Below, piece after piece: positions 54,333 through 62,614 of a stretch of DNA of 64,000 bases. Source of the stretch: Mycobacterium sp. 1164966.3 (GTDB taxonomy: Bacteria; Actinomycetota; Actinomycetes; Mycobacteriales; Mycobacteriaceae); the NCBI RefSeq assembly GCF_001665395.1, contig NZ_LZSG01000034.1, forward strand, positions 149,748 to 213,747, in the 5' to 3' direction. Each line of letters starts with the position of its first letter. Position 1 is the first letter of the stretch. The position numbers were made by a program, and so were the translations under genes. The notes beneath the pieces are model-generated. The model had not been told where the DNA came from, did not search any database, and was given only the letters and a program-made list of their open reading frames with translations.

Positions 54333-55530
54333 ATACCTTGCCGCCTTTCATGACGAAGCTGACGTTTCGGGTAACGGCGATGTCCTCCAACGGGTTTCCC
54401 GGTACCGCGATGATATCGGCGAGCTGGCCTTCGGCCAGCCGTCCGCGGTCGTCTGCGTTGATGAGCTCGGCGGCGGTCACAGTGGCCGCCCGCAGCACGG
54501 CTAGCGGCGGCAGTCCCCAATCGACAAGGGTGACAAGCTCATCGGCGTTCTTGCCGTGCGGTATCGCCGGCGCGTCCGTACCGACCGCGATCTTCACTCC
54601 GGCTTCGTGGGCGGCCAATATCGAGGTCCGCGACTTGGGGAACATTTCGGCGGCCTTGGCCTGCAGCTCGGGCGGCGCGTGCGAGACGTCCATCGCCTCG
54701 GCCAGGCGCCGCGTGCTCACTAGGAACGTGCCGTGCTCGACCATCATCTCGATCGCCTCGTCGTCGATCAGGAAGCCGTGCTCGATGCAGTCGATCCCGG
54801 CTCCGACGGCATGTTTGACCGCCTCTGCGCCGTGCGTGTGTGCGGCGACCCGCAGGCCGCGCCGGTGCGCCTCGTCGACGATCGCGCGCAGCTCTTCGTC
54901 CGAATAGTGCTGTGCGCCAGGAGGACCCGTCAACGACATCACGCCGCCCGAGCAGCAGACCTTGATCAGTTCGGCGCCGTGCTTGATCTGGTAACGGACC
55001 GCCTTGCGGATCTCGTCGATTCCGTTGGCGATGCCTTCCTCGACCGTCAGGTCAAGCACGTGCGGTGCGAACGCCGCGAACATGGTCGGATCCAGATGCC
55101 CGCCGGTAGGCGTAATCGCGTGCCCCGCAGGCACAATCCGGGGCCCGTCGATCCATCCGGCGTCAATCGCCTTGCCCAGCGCGACATCCAGCAGGTAACC
55201 GCCGGTCTTCACGAACAGGCCCAGGTTGCGCACCGTGGTGAACCCGGCGCGCAGGGTACGGCGGGCGTTGCCGACCGCACGCAACACCCGGGTCGGCGGA
55301 TCGTCCTGTACCTGGGACAGTCCGGGCTTCTCGCCGCGGCCACCCATCAGCAGGTTGACCTCCATGTCCATCAAGCCGGGCAACAGGATGTGATCGCCGA
55401 GATCAATCAGATCACCTTCGGGGTCACCGCCGACACCGGCGATCCGGTCACCATCGATCTGCAGGATGCCGGGCCGGACGATCTCGCCGGCGTCGATGTC
55501 AACTAGCCCTGCCGCCTTGAGCGTCAGCAC
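54316..55530 (-). CDS. Amidohydrolase (imidazolonepropionase/prolidase-like) with altered metal motif
   Basis: 404 residues, GTG start 3 bases after the preceding gene. The TIM-barrel amidohydrolase signature is complete except at its beginning: LPGLMDMEVNLL has Glu57 and Asn59 where HxH is expected. Later elements persist: Lys in ELIKVCCSGG, His in AAHTHG and CIEHG, Asp in GTDAPA. The enzyme may hold one metal only. COG1228 relatives cleave amides, cyclic amides or dipeptides. Within the Rieske operon it could open a ring or remove a conjugated group. Confidence 0.85.
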   Translation of the reverse strand: MLTLKAAGLVDIDAGEIVRPGILQIDGDRIAGVGGDPEGDLIDLGDHILLPGLMDMEVNLLMGGRGEKPGLSQVQDDPPTRVLRAVGNARRTLRAGFTTVRNLGLFVKTGGYLLDVALGKAIDAGWIDGPRIVPAGHAITPTGGHLDPTMFAAFAPHVLDLTVEEGIANGIDEIRKAVRYQIKHGAELIKVCCSGGVMSLTGPPGAQHYSDEELRAIVDEAHRRGLRVAAHTHGAEAVKHAVGAGIDCIEHGFLIDDEAIEMMVEHGTFLVSTRRLAEAMDVSHAPPELQAKAAEMFPKSRTSILAAHEAGVKIAVGTDAPAIPHGKNADELVTLVDWGLPPLAVLRAATVTAAELINADDRGRLAEGQLADIIAVPGNPLEDIAVTRNVSFVMKGGKVYAKQD

Positions 55531-55533
55531 CGC

Positions 55534-55857
55534 TCAGATCACCGGCTCCCGGATCAGCTCCACCCAGGCAGCACCGCTGTCAGGGACACGCGGCTGTTTC
55601 CACGCCTCGATCGGAAACGACACCATGACCAACGATTGCATCATGTGCATCAGAGTCTTCGCGTCCTCGGGTAACTCGTCCAGCGGGAACTGGTCACAGT
55701 ATGCGATGACTTCCTCGAGGCGAGGAAACGCGGCGTCGTAGAAGGCCTGCATCTCGGCCATCGTGGAGGCGAGCCGCTTGGCATAACGCTCCGGTTCGGT
55801 GGCCAGGTCCCACTCCAAAAACGGTTCCAGGTCGGCGAATTCAGCGGGCAGCGCCAT
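55534..55857 (-). CDS. Small unknown protein in the Rieske operon
   Basis: 107 residues from ATG at 55857, ten bases after GAAGGAG; ATG at 55866 is too close to that site. Acidic and mostly helical in appearance (DLEPFLEWDLATEPERYAKR, AEMQAFYDAAFPRLEEVIAYCDQ), with one Cys and a C-terminal AWKQPRVPDSGAAWVELI. No motif recognised. It overlaps the Rieske oxygenase gene by 17 bases and precedes the amidohydrolase by 3 bases, so it is firmly part of the operon and may assist the oxygenase. Confidence 0.75.
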   Translation of the reverse strand: MALPAEFADLEPFLEWDLATEPERYAKRLASTMAEMQAFYDAAFPRLEEVIAYCDQFPLDELPEDAKTLMHMMQSLVMVSFPIEAWKQPRVPDSGAAWVELIREPVI

Positions 55858-57121
55858 TGTTGGCATACTCCTTCACATAGTCGCCGGTCACCTTGTGCAG
55901 GTGACGGAGCAGGATCTCCTGGTCGCACAACGGGAAGTCCCTGACTACCTTGGTGCCGATCATGGTCTGGGTCGCTTCCAGCGTATTGGCGTCCTGAAGC
56001 GCGTACTCCTTGAACGTCACCGCGGCCAATTCCTGGGCCAAGCGTTCCCGCGCATTCCTGGGCGGGACGAAATACAGTGTGCACTCGAAGATGTGCTTGT
56101 CGACCGCGGTCGGCCAGTAGTGGTAGGTCAGGTACCAGCCCGGCTCCCAGATCAGCAGCATGAAGTTCGGGTAGAAGTGCCATGAGTCGATGCCCCACTG
56201 CGGGACCTTCTTCGGGTTAACCCCCGGAGGCAGCTGATCGAGCTTTTCGATGACTTCTGGCTTGTCCCAGGGACCGAACAGCCCGCTGCGCAGCACCCGG
56301 TCCATCGGCTTGACCATGGACAGGTCCGCGGGCGGCGCCTGACCTCCCCAGGTGGAGATCATCCCGTGCGGGCTGGCCAGCTCGTAGTACAGCGCCTCGA
56401 AGCCATACTTGATGATCTTGGCGGCTTCTTCCTTGGTGTACTGACCCTGGTGCAGCACCGGCGCGTGGTAGAACTCGGCGAACGCGTCGATGAACAGCTT
56501 CCAGTTGCTGCCGACCTCCGCCCGGTAGGAGTAGGCCTCCGTCATCTCCTGGAACGGGTAGCCCTCGATGCCTTTAGCCAGTGACCCGAGGTAGTCGGCG
56601 AGCGGTTTGGCGTGCTGGTCCAAGTTGATGAAGATGAACCCTTCCCACACCTCGCAACGCACCGGCACTAGCCCGTACTGGCTCTTGTCGACGCCGAAGA
56701 ACTCGTCCTCCTGCTGGATGAAGGTCAAGTCGCCGTCGAGGCTGTACCGCCAGGCGTGGTATTTGCAGGTGAACTGCCGGCAGGTGCCGGACGTCTCCTC
56801 ATGTGGAAAGTCGTTCCACACCAGCTTGTTTCCGCGGTGGCGGCAGACGTTGTGATACGCCTTGACCGATCCGTCCTTGGTCTTGACGACGATCACCGAC
56901 ATGCCCCGCCCCGCCGAAGGCAACTCCTTGGTGAAATAGCTGCCGGTGCGCGGCAGTCGCTCCACCCGGCCGACGTTGAGCCACGTCCGCTTGAAGATCG
57001 CGTCGCGCTCGGCTTCAAAGAATGCCGGATCGATGGAGTCGGTGTAATCGACTGGTGCGGTTCCCAGTTCGGGATAGTTTTCTGTCCAGCTTCCGGCAGC
57101 TGGCTTCGGGAAATGGGCCAA
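55841..57121 (-). CDS. Rieske non-heme iron oxygenase, large subunit
   Basis: 426 residues. Cys93-x-His95 and Cys119-x2-His122 (NVCRHRGNKL, FTCKYHAWRY) bind the [2Fe-2S] cluster; His219 and His224 in FIDAFAEFYHAPVLHQ are mononuclear iron ligands. This is an aromatic-ring-hydroxylating or related monooxygenase alpha subunit. No classical beta subunit is adjacent, so it may be a homotrimer like KshA. The ferredoxin at 191-523 shares the same operator type and is a possible electron donor. Second gene of the operon, 5 bases after the carboxymuconolactone decarboxylase-like gene. Confidence 0.92.
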   Translation of the reverse strand: MAHFPKPAAGSWTENYPELGTAPVDYTDSIDPAFFEAERDAIFKRTWLNVGRVERLPRTGSYFTKELPSAGRGMSVIVVKTKDGSVKAYHNVCRHRGNKLVWNDFPHEETSGTCRQFTCKYHAWRYSLDGDLTFIQQEDEFFGVDKSQYGLVPVRCEVWEGFIFINLDQHAKPLADYLGSLAKGIEGYPFQEMTEAYSYRAEVGSNWKLFIDAFAEFYHAPVLHQGQYTKEEAAKIIKYGFEALYYELASPHGMISTWGGQAPPADLSMVKPMDRVLRSGLFGPWDKPEVIEKLDQLPPGVNPKKVPQWGIDSWHFYPNFMLLIWEPGWYLTYHYWPTAVDKHIFECTLYFVPPRNARERLAQELAAVTFKEYALQDANTLEATQTMIGTKVVRDFPLCDQEILLRHLHKVTGDYVKEYANNGAAR

Positions 57122-57126
57122 CGTGC

Positions 57127-57663
57127 TTACCTTCCTATGGGGTCTTTCTCAACCTCGACGCCAAAAGTGTTGAAGGCCATGGCCAGCGTGGTGTAGCAGC
57201 CGACCGTGAAGATGTAGTCCATGCGCTGGCGGTCGTCCAATCGCTCACCGAGTGCGGCCCAGGTCTCGTCGGATAACCGGGATTTGTCGTGGAGCTCGTC
57301 GACGCCGGCTAACACGGCGCGCTCGAACTCGTCAGCAGCCTCGGCGCGGCGAACGGCGGCGATCTCGTCGTCGGTGAGTCCCGCTCTTTTTGCCATGGCC
57401 GCGTGATGGGTCCACTCGTAGGCGCAGTCGCGACGATGCGCCACGCGCAGGATGGCCAGTTCGCGAACCCGTGGCGGCAGGGTGGATGTGAAGAGGTGGA
57501 TGTTGAACCGGAGAAACGCTTTGGTCAGCGCGGGGTGGTGAGCAAGTGTCGAAAGCGCATTGCCGGCGTCGCGCGGGTTGCGGCGCTCGGGAGGCAGCAT
57601 GCCGGCCAGCGACTCTTGGACAGCCTCGTCCCATAGGTCAGCAGGCAGCGGCGGCAAGCGCAT
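57127..57663 (-). CDS. Carboxymuconolactone decarboxylase-like protein (AhpD fold)
   Basis: 178 residues. Cys80, Glu83 and His86/His87 in RRDCAYEWTHHAAMAKRAG form the conserved CMD/AhpD region, but with a single Cys instead of CxxC, so a peroxidase relay is unlikely. Members include lactone decarboxylases and unknown helpers in catabolic operons. First gene of the seven-gene operon; a GAGAAT palindrome ends 24 bases upstream of its ATG. Confidence 0.86.
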   Translation of the reverse strand: MRLPPLPADLWDEAVQESLAGMLPPERRNPRDAGNALSTLAHHPALTKAFLRFNIHLFTSTLPPRVRELAILRVAHRRDCAYEWTHHAAMAKRAGLTDDEIAAVRRAEAADEFERAVLAGVDELHDKSRLSDETWAALGERLDDRQRMDYIFTVGCYTTLAMAFNTFGVEVEKDPIGR

Positions 57664-57687
57664 CGAACGGGGTTCCTCTCAGCGAAA

Positions 57688-57702
57688 GAGAATCATATTC
57701 TC
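57688..57702. promoter_or_regulatory. Operator-like palindrome GAGAATCATATTCTC
   Basis: Same length and outer half-sites as the 553 site, with one asymmetric inner pair. It lies 24 bases before the first gene of the Rieske operon, a position suited to repression. Confidence 0.72.
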
Positions 57703-58100
57703 ATTTGTAACCAATAGACTTGCACGATTCGGCCTCTCGGTCAATCCTGAGGCTTATTAATCCGCCGCTGCCCGGGGCTGCGGGGTGAGCCGCTCGGGGT
57801 CGGTGTGCGCCACGCGGTGCAGCAGCGAGAACATTCGTGCGCTTGACCTGGTCAGAACGGGGTTTTGGGGTCTGGGATCCATCGCTCGGTACTGCGGGAT
57901 GCACCGCGCCGTGTGGGACGGGGGACCGTGGCGTCGCCAGTCTGCGGGTACGTTGGATGTTGATTCTCACTTCGCGAGAAGATAGTTTTCAAACACTAGA
58001 GAGCTGGAGGCAGGTGGCGGCTCGCCTGCGACCGAACGGGGCCCGCTCGGTGGCCGCCGAGATCTGTCGCTCGAAAGTTTCAGGGAAGGGTACGAAGGCC
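57703..58100. other. Long divergent intergenic region
   Basis: Together with the operator, a 437-base gap between the Rieske operon and the divergent amidohydrolase. Open frames across it have no recognisable domain or ribosome site. A degenerate palindrome-like GAGAAGATAGTTTTC (57976-57990) lies 110 bases before the amidohydrolase. The middle is strongly GC-rich and might be a decayed gene or a long leader; I cannot tell which. Confidence 0.45.
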
Positions 58101-59399
58101 GTGAACAAAGAAGACATGATCCTGATCAGCGTCGACGACCACACCGTCGAGCCGCCGAACATGTTCAAGAACCACCTGTCGAAGAAGTATCTGGACGACG
58201 CGCCGCGGCTGGTGCACAACCCCGACGGCTCGGACATGTGGAAGTTCCGCGACACGGTCATTCCGAACGTGGCACTCAACGCGGTCGCCGGCCGTCCCAA
58301 AGAGGAGTACGGGATCGAGCCAACGGGCCTCGACGAGATCCGGCCGGGTTGCTACAACGTCGACGAGCGAGTCAAGGACATGAACGCCGGCGGCATCCTC
58401 GCGTCGATCTGCTTCCCGTCCTTCCCCGGCTTTGCCGGGCGGCTGTTCGCCACCGAGGACCCGGAGTTCTCGGTGGCCCTGGTGCAGGCCTACAACGACT
58501 GGCACATCGACGAATGGTGTGGGGCGTATCCGGCGCGGTTCATCCCGATGGCGATACCGGTGATCTGGGACGCCGAGGCGTGTGCCGCTGAGGTGCGCCG
58601 CGTCGCGAAGAAGGGCGTACACGCGCTGACCTTCACCGAGAATCCCGCCGCGATGGGCTACCCGAGCTTCCACAACGAGTACTGGAACCCGCTCTGGAAA
58701 GCATTGTGCGACACCAACACCGTGATGAATGTGCATATTGGATCCTCTGGCCGACTGGCGATCACCGCACCCGACGCGCCGATGGACGTGATGATCACCC
58801 TGCAGCCGATGAACATCGTGCAGGCAGCAGCGGATCTGCTCTGGTCGCGGCCGATCAAGGAGTATCCAGACCTCAAGATCGCGCTGTCGGAGGGCGGCAC
58901 GGGCTGGATTCCCTACTTCCTCGAGCGCGCCGACCGCACGTACGAGATGCACTCGACGTGGACCCACCAGAACTTCGGCGACAAGCTGCCGTCGGACGTG
59001 TTCCGCGACCACTTCCTGACCTGTTTCATCAGCGACAAGGTGGGCGTCGCACTGCGCAACATGATCGGCATTGACAACATCTGCTGGGAGGCCGACTATC
59101 CGCACAGCGACTCGATGTGGCCGGGCGCTCCGGAGGAGCTGTGGGACGTGTTGTCGATCAACAACGTGCCGGACGACGAGATCAAGAAGATGACTTACCA
59201 GAACGCCATGCGCTGGTACTCGTTCGATCCGTTCACCCACATCACGCCCGAGCAGGCGACGGTCGGCGCGCTGCGTAAGGCAGCCGAGGGTCACGATGTG
59301 TCGATCCGGTCGTCCAGCCACCACAAAGAAACCAGGGCGGGTTCGTCGTTCGCCGAGTTTGCGGCAAGCGCGAAAGAGCTGACCGGCAACCAGGACTGA
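58101..59399 (+). CDS. Amidohydrolase-2 family metal-dependent hydrolase
   Basis: 432 residues from GTG at 58101 after GGGAAGGG (a reading from 57837 is rejected). ISVDDHTVEPP carries the first metal motif in DDH form, NVHIGSSG a conserved His and WEADYPHSDSMWPG the conserved Asp/His. Related to the protein at 42006 but in another operon context. Family members decarboxylate or hydrolyse dihydroxylated or ring-opened acids. The C-terminal Ser-rich tail (about 400-432) is probably flexible. A family A hairpin follows 13 bases after the stop. Confidence 0.86.
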   Translation: MNKEDMILISVDDHTVEPPNMFKNHLSKKYLDDAPRLVHNPDGSDMWKFRDTVIPNVALNAVAGRPKEEYGIEPTGLDEIRPGCYNVDERVKDMNAGGILASICFPSFPGFAGRLFATEDPEFSVALVQAYNDWHIDEWCGAYPARFIPMAIPVIWDAEACAAEVRRVAKKGVHALTFTENPAAMGYPSFHNEYWNPLWKALCDTNTVMNVHIGSSGRLAITAPDAPMDVMITLQPMNIVQAAADLLWSRPIKEYPDLKIALSEGGTGWIPYFLERADRTYEMHSTWTHQNFGDKLPSDVFRDHFLTCFISDKVGVALRNMIGIDNICWEADYPHSDSMWPGAPEELWDVLSINNVPDDEIKKMTYQNAMRWYSFDPFTHITPEQATVGALRKAAEGHDVSIRSSSHHKETRAGSSFAEFAASAKELTGNQD

Positions 59400-59412
59400 G
59401 TGCCGACGTCCG

Positions 59413-59471
59413 GCGAACAGACGCAAAAGCACCCGAAAACCGCCTTTTTAGGTGCTTTTGCGTCTGCTCGC
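59413..59471. repeat. Dispersed hairpin, family A, copy 5, between tandem genes
   Basis: 21-bp arms (59413-59433 and 59451-59471) with one mismatch; the left arm reads GCGAACAG in place of GCGAGCAG. Unlike copies 1, 3 and 4 it lies between genes in the same direction and ends 20 bases before the next ATG, so it may both end one transcript and sit in the leader or promoter of the next. Confidence 0.8.
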
Positions 59472-59491
59472 GCTGAAAGGGGTGCGCCTAC

Positions 59492-60673
59492 ATGGCCGAC
59501 GGTGGAATGAATTTCGAGTTGACCGAGGACCAGGAGCTGATCCGCCGCTCGGTCGCCGAGTTGGCCCGCAAATTCGACGACCACTACTGGATGGAAAAAG
59601 ACCAGGCGCACGAATTTCCGACCGAGTTCTACCGGGCCATCGCCGACGGCGGCTGGCTGGGCATGACGATCCCGACCGAATACGGAGGCCACGGCCTCGG
59701 CATCACCGAGGCCACGCTGCTGCTCGAGGAGGTCGCCAAGTCCGGCGGCGGCATGAACGCTGCCAGTTCGATCCACCTGTCGATCTTCGGTATGCAGCCG
59801 GTGGTGGTGCACGGGTCCGAGGAACTCAAACGCCGCACCCTGCCACCGGTCGCGACCGGCGATGTGCACGTCTGCTTCGGGGTCACCGAACCCGGTGCGG
59901 GGCTTGACACTTCGCGGATAACGACGTTCGCCAAACGTGACGGGGACCGCTACGTCGTCAACGGTCGCAAGGTGTGGATCTCCAAAGCGATGGAATCAGA
60001 CAAGATCCTGCTGCTGACCCGAACCCAGTCATATGACGAGGTTTCGAAGAAGACCGACGGCATGACGCTGTTCCTCACCGACCTCGACCGCAGCCGGGTC
60101 GACGTCCGCCCGATCCGCAAGATGGGCCGCAATGCCGTCAGCTCCAACGAATTGTTCATCGACAACCTGGAAGTGCCTGTCGAAGACCGAGTTGGCGAGG
60201 AGGGCAAAGGTTTTCAGTACATCCTGGACGGACTGAACCCGGAGCGGATGCTGATCGCCGCCGAGGCGCTCGGCATCGGTCGGGTAGCGCTGGAGAAGGC
60301 GGTGCGATACGCCAACGAGCGCCACGTCTTCGACCGGCCCATCGGCATGAATCAGGGCATCCAGTTCCCGCTGGCCGATTCACTGGCCCGGCTGGACGCC
60401 GCCGAGCTGATGCTGCGCAAGGCGACGTGGCTTTATGACAACGGCAAACCCTGTGGGCGCGAAGCGAATACGGCGAAGTATCTATGTGCCGATGCCGGTT
60501 TCACCGCCGCGGACCGGGCACTGCAGACCCACGGCGGCATGGGCTATTCGGAGGAGTATCACGTCGCACGGTACTTCCGGGAGGCGCGGCTGATGAAGAT
60601 CGCGCCGATCAGCCAGGAGATGATCCTGAACTTCCTCGGGTCGCATGTGCTGAAATTGCCCAGAAGTTATTGA
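59492..60673 (+). CDS. Acyl-CoA dehydrogenase (FadE-like)
   Basis: 393 residues of classical single-chain type. FGVTEPGAGLDTSRI (flavin), GRKVWISKA, and THGGMGYSEEYHVARYFREARLMKI, which contains the Glu expected as catalytic base in short/medium-chain enzymes. ATG at 59492, with ATG at 59507 (MNFELTEDQELIRRS) as a possible alternative that fits the family start better. Followed by a thiolase, suggesting a beta-oxidation pair, but a hairpin lies between them. Confidence 0.9.
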   Translation: MADGGMNFELTEDQELIRRSVAELARKFDDHYWMEKDQAHEFPTEFYRAIADGGWLGMTIPTEYGGHGLGITEATLLLEEVAKSGGGMNAASSIHLSIFGMQPVVVHGSEELKRRTLPPVATGDVHVCFGVTEPGAGLDTSRITTFAKRDGDRYVVNGRKVWISKAMESDKILLLTRTQSYDEVSKKTDGMTLFLTDLDRSRVDVRPIRKMGRNAVSSNELFIDNLEVPVEDRVGEEGKGFQYILDGLNPERMLIAAEALGIGRVALEKAVRYANERHVFDRPIGMNQGIQFPLADSLARLDAAELMLRKATWLYDNGKPCGREANTAKYLCADAGFTAADRALQTHGGMGYSEEYHVARYFREARLMKIAPISQEMILNFLGSHVLKLPRSY

Positions 60674-60682
60674 GGTGTCAGT

Positions 60683-60744
60683 CGTCGAACGTGCACTGAC
60701 GGCGAGTTTTTCGCGATTTCTCTGCCGTGGGGACACGTTCGGCG
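60683..60744. repeat. Dispersed hairpin, family B, copy 3
   Basis: Imperfect inverted repeat: outer arms CGTCGAACGTG and CACGTTCGGCG pair with one wobble, and the core TTTTTCGCGATTTCTC matches copy 1 (TTCGCGATTTTCTC). Located between the tandem dehydrogenase and thiolase genes, ending 25 bases before the thiolase ATG. Confidence 0.65.
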
Positions 60745-60769
60745 AAGCGGTATAGCGATCGGAGCGGAC

Positions 60770-61918
60770 ATGCGTGAAACAGTTATCGTCGAAGCCGTAC
60801 GCACGGCGGTCGGGAAGCGAAATGGCGCTCTGTCCGGCATGCATGCCGCCGACCTGTCCGCCGTCGTCCTCAACGAACTGCTGGAACGCGCGGGAGTTGG
60901 CCCGGAGATCGTCGACGACGTGATCTGGGGCTGCGTATCGCAGGTCGGGGACCAGTCCAGCAACATCGGTCGGTACGCGGTCCTGGCGGCCGGTTGGCCC
61001 GAGACGATTCCCGGAACCACCGTGAATCGGGCCTGCGGCTCCAGCCAGCAGGCCCTCGACTTCGCCGTGCAGGCGGTGATGTCGGGTCAGCAAGACGTGG
61101 TGGTGGCCGGCGGAGTCGAGGTGATGAGCCGCGTCCCGCTCGGTGCGGCCAGAGCAACCGGAATGCCGTACGGCCCGAAAGTCCTTGCCCGCTATGACGA
61201 CTTCTCGTTCAACCAGGGACTGTCGGCGGAGATGATCGCCAAGAAGTGGGGCTTCTCCCGGACCACGCTCGACGAATACTCCGCGCAGTCCCACGAGCGG
61301 GCGGCCGCGGCGCAGGACGCGGGAGCCTTCACCAACCAGATCGTGCCGGTGTTTCCCGGCGACGCGGCGGTCGTCGTCGACGACGAGGGTGTGCGGCGCG
61401 GAACCACCGTCGAGAAACTGGCTGCGCTCAAGCCCGCATTCGTCGAAGACGGGGTGATTCACGCCGGCAACTCCTCGCAGATCTCCGACGGCGCGGCCGC
61501 GCTTTTGGTGACCACGTCCGAGATGGCGCTCGGACTGGGGTTGACGCCCATCGCGCGCTACCGCGCGGGCGCAGTCACCGGCGCCGATCCGGTCCTCATG
61601 CTTACCGGCCCGATCCCGGCTACCGAAAAGCTGCTGAAGAAGGCCGGCGTCGCACTGGCGGAGGTCGGCGTCTTCGAGGTGAACGAAGCCTTCGCGCCGG
61701 TGCCGCTGGCCTGGCTGGCCGAAACCGGTGCTGATCCGCAGGGGGTGAACCCGCTGGGCGGCGCCATCGCACTCGGTCACCCGCTGGGCGCGTCCGGTGC
61801 CGTATTGATGACCCGCATGGTGCATCACATGCGCGACAACGGAATTCGCTACGGATTGCAGACCATGTGCGAGGGCGGCGGCACCGCCAACGCCACCTTG
61901 GTCGAGCTGGTGAACTAA
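60770..61918 (+). CDS. Thiolase (acetyl-CoA acetyltransferase), FadA-like
   Basis: 382 residues with a textbook thiolase set: Cys89 (NRACGSSQQAL), NEAFAPVPLAW, GGAIALGHPLGASG with His337 and Cys367 (TMCEGGGTANA). It cleaves 3-ketoacyl-CoA or condenses two acyl-CoAs; with the acyl-CoA dehydrogenase before it, cleavage is more likely. Belongs to a different subgroup from the thiolase at 5831. No strong ribosome site is visible before ATG 60770. The next gene, a TetR regulator, follows after 84 bases containing a palindrome. Confidence 0.92.
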   Translation: MRETVIVEAVRTAVGKRNGALSGMHAADLSAVVLNELLERAGVGPEIVDDVIWGCVSQVGDQSSNIGRYAVLAAGWPETIPGTTVNRACGSSQQALDFAVQAVMSGQQDVVVAGGVEVMSRVPLGAARATGMPYGPKVLARYDDFSFNQGLSAEMIAKKWGFSRTTLDEYSAQSHERAAAAQDAGAFTNQIVPVFPGDAAVVVDDEGVRRGTTVEKLAALKPAFVEDGVIHAGNSSQISDGAAALLVTTSEMALGLGLTPIARYRAGAVTGADPVLMLTGPIPATEKLLKKAGVALAEVGVFEVNEAFAPVPLAWLAETGADPQGVNPLGGAIALGHPLGASGAVLMTRMVHHMRDNGIRYGLQTMCEGGGTANATLVELVN

Positions 61919-61952
61919 GGCTATTGCGCGGCGACCCCTTGCCAGGTCGGCC

Positions 61953-61986
61953 AAACCTACCTACTGTGTGTTCAGTCGGTTGGTTT
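61953..61986. promoter_or_regulatory. Inverted repeat AAACCTACCTAC-N10-GTCGGTTGGTTT
   Basis: 12-base arms pairing at 10 positions, 16 bases before the TTG start of a TetR gene. It differs from the GAGAAT and TTAAATCAA motifs. A probable autoregulatory operator for that TetR; inferred from position. Confidence 0.55.
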
Positions 61987-62002
61987 AGACCGGAGGAGTC
62001 CG

Positions 62003-62614
62003 TTGCCCCGTCCATATGACACATTGCTCGCCAAGGGCGAGGACCGTAAGCAGCGGATCCTCGACGTCGCGCAGCGGCTGCTGACACGCAACGGCTGGCG
62101 CAACACCACCCTGGCGCAGATCGCCGGGGAAGCCGGAGTGAGCCCCGCTGGACTGCTGCACCACTTCGAATCCAAGGAGCAGCTGCTGCATGCGGTGCTG
62201 GACGCGCGCGACCGCGACGACGACGCCCACGCGGACCGCAAAGGCGATCTGATCGCCGAGATCGCTCAGGTCGCCGATCGCTTCGACCGGTCGCCCGAGC
62301 TCGTGGGCACCTTCACGGTGCTGCTGGTGGAGAACATCCTTCCGGAAGCCCCGCTGCATGACCGCCTGCTGGCCAGGCAGCGGGACGCGCTCGGCATCGT
62401 TGCCGACGGTATCCGCCGTGGTCAGGCCGCCGGCCGATATCGCACCGACATAGACCCCGCAGTCAAGGCAGTCGAAATTCTTGCCTTCATCAACGGAATG
62501 GAAACCACATGGTTGCTCGATCCATCGATACCGCTGGCCGAGGTGTTCAAGGAGTACGCCGAGACGCTGGCCCGGGACTTCGCGCCGACCAGCAGGACGT
62601 TGCGCCAGATATGA
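62003..62614 (+). CDS. TetR-family regulator
   Basis: 203 residues from TTG at 62003, four bases after GGAGGAG. Helix-turn-helix at about 18-62 (ILDVAQRLLTRNGWRNTTLAQIAGEAGVSPAGLLHHF), then a ligand-binding domain. A palindrome just upstream suggests autoregulation. Its stop overlaps the start of an unknown protein (ATGA), so the two are made together and the second may be the regulator's partner or target. Confidence 0.9.
   Translation: MPRPYDTLLAKGEDRKQRILDVAQRLLTRNGWRNTTLAQIAGEAGVSPAGLLHHFESKEQLLHAVLDARDRDDDAHADRKGDLIAEIAQVADRFDRSPELVGTFTVLLVENILPEAPLHDRLLARQRDALGIVADGIRRGQAAGRYRTDIDPAVKAVEILAFINGMETTWLLDPSIPLAEVFKEYAETLARDFAPTSRTLRQI

Noticed and set aside
57701..57970. Short minus-strand frame in the 437-base gap
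   Set aside because: No ribosome site, Arg/Pro-rich low-information sequence; not supported as a gene.
57962..57978. TTCTC-N7-GAGAA inverted repeat (63 bp past the Rieske operator)
   Set aside because: Half-sites point the opposite way from the GAGAAT...ATTCTC motif, so it is not counted as a regulon site.
58080..59432. 450-codon minus-strand frame
   Set aside because: Antisense to the amidohydrolase, which has clear family motifs and a plausible start.
60482..61954. 490-codon minus-strand frame
   Set aside because: Antisense to a complete thiolase; no recognisable protein features.
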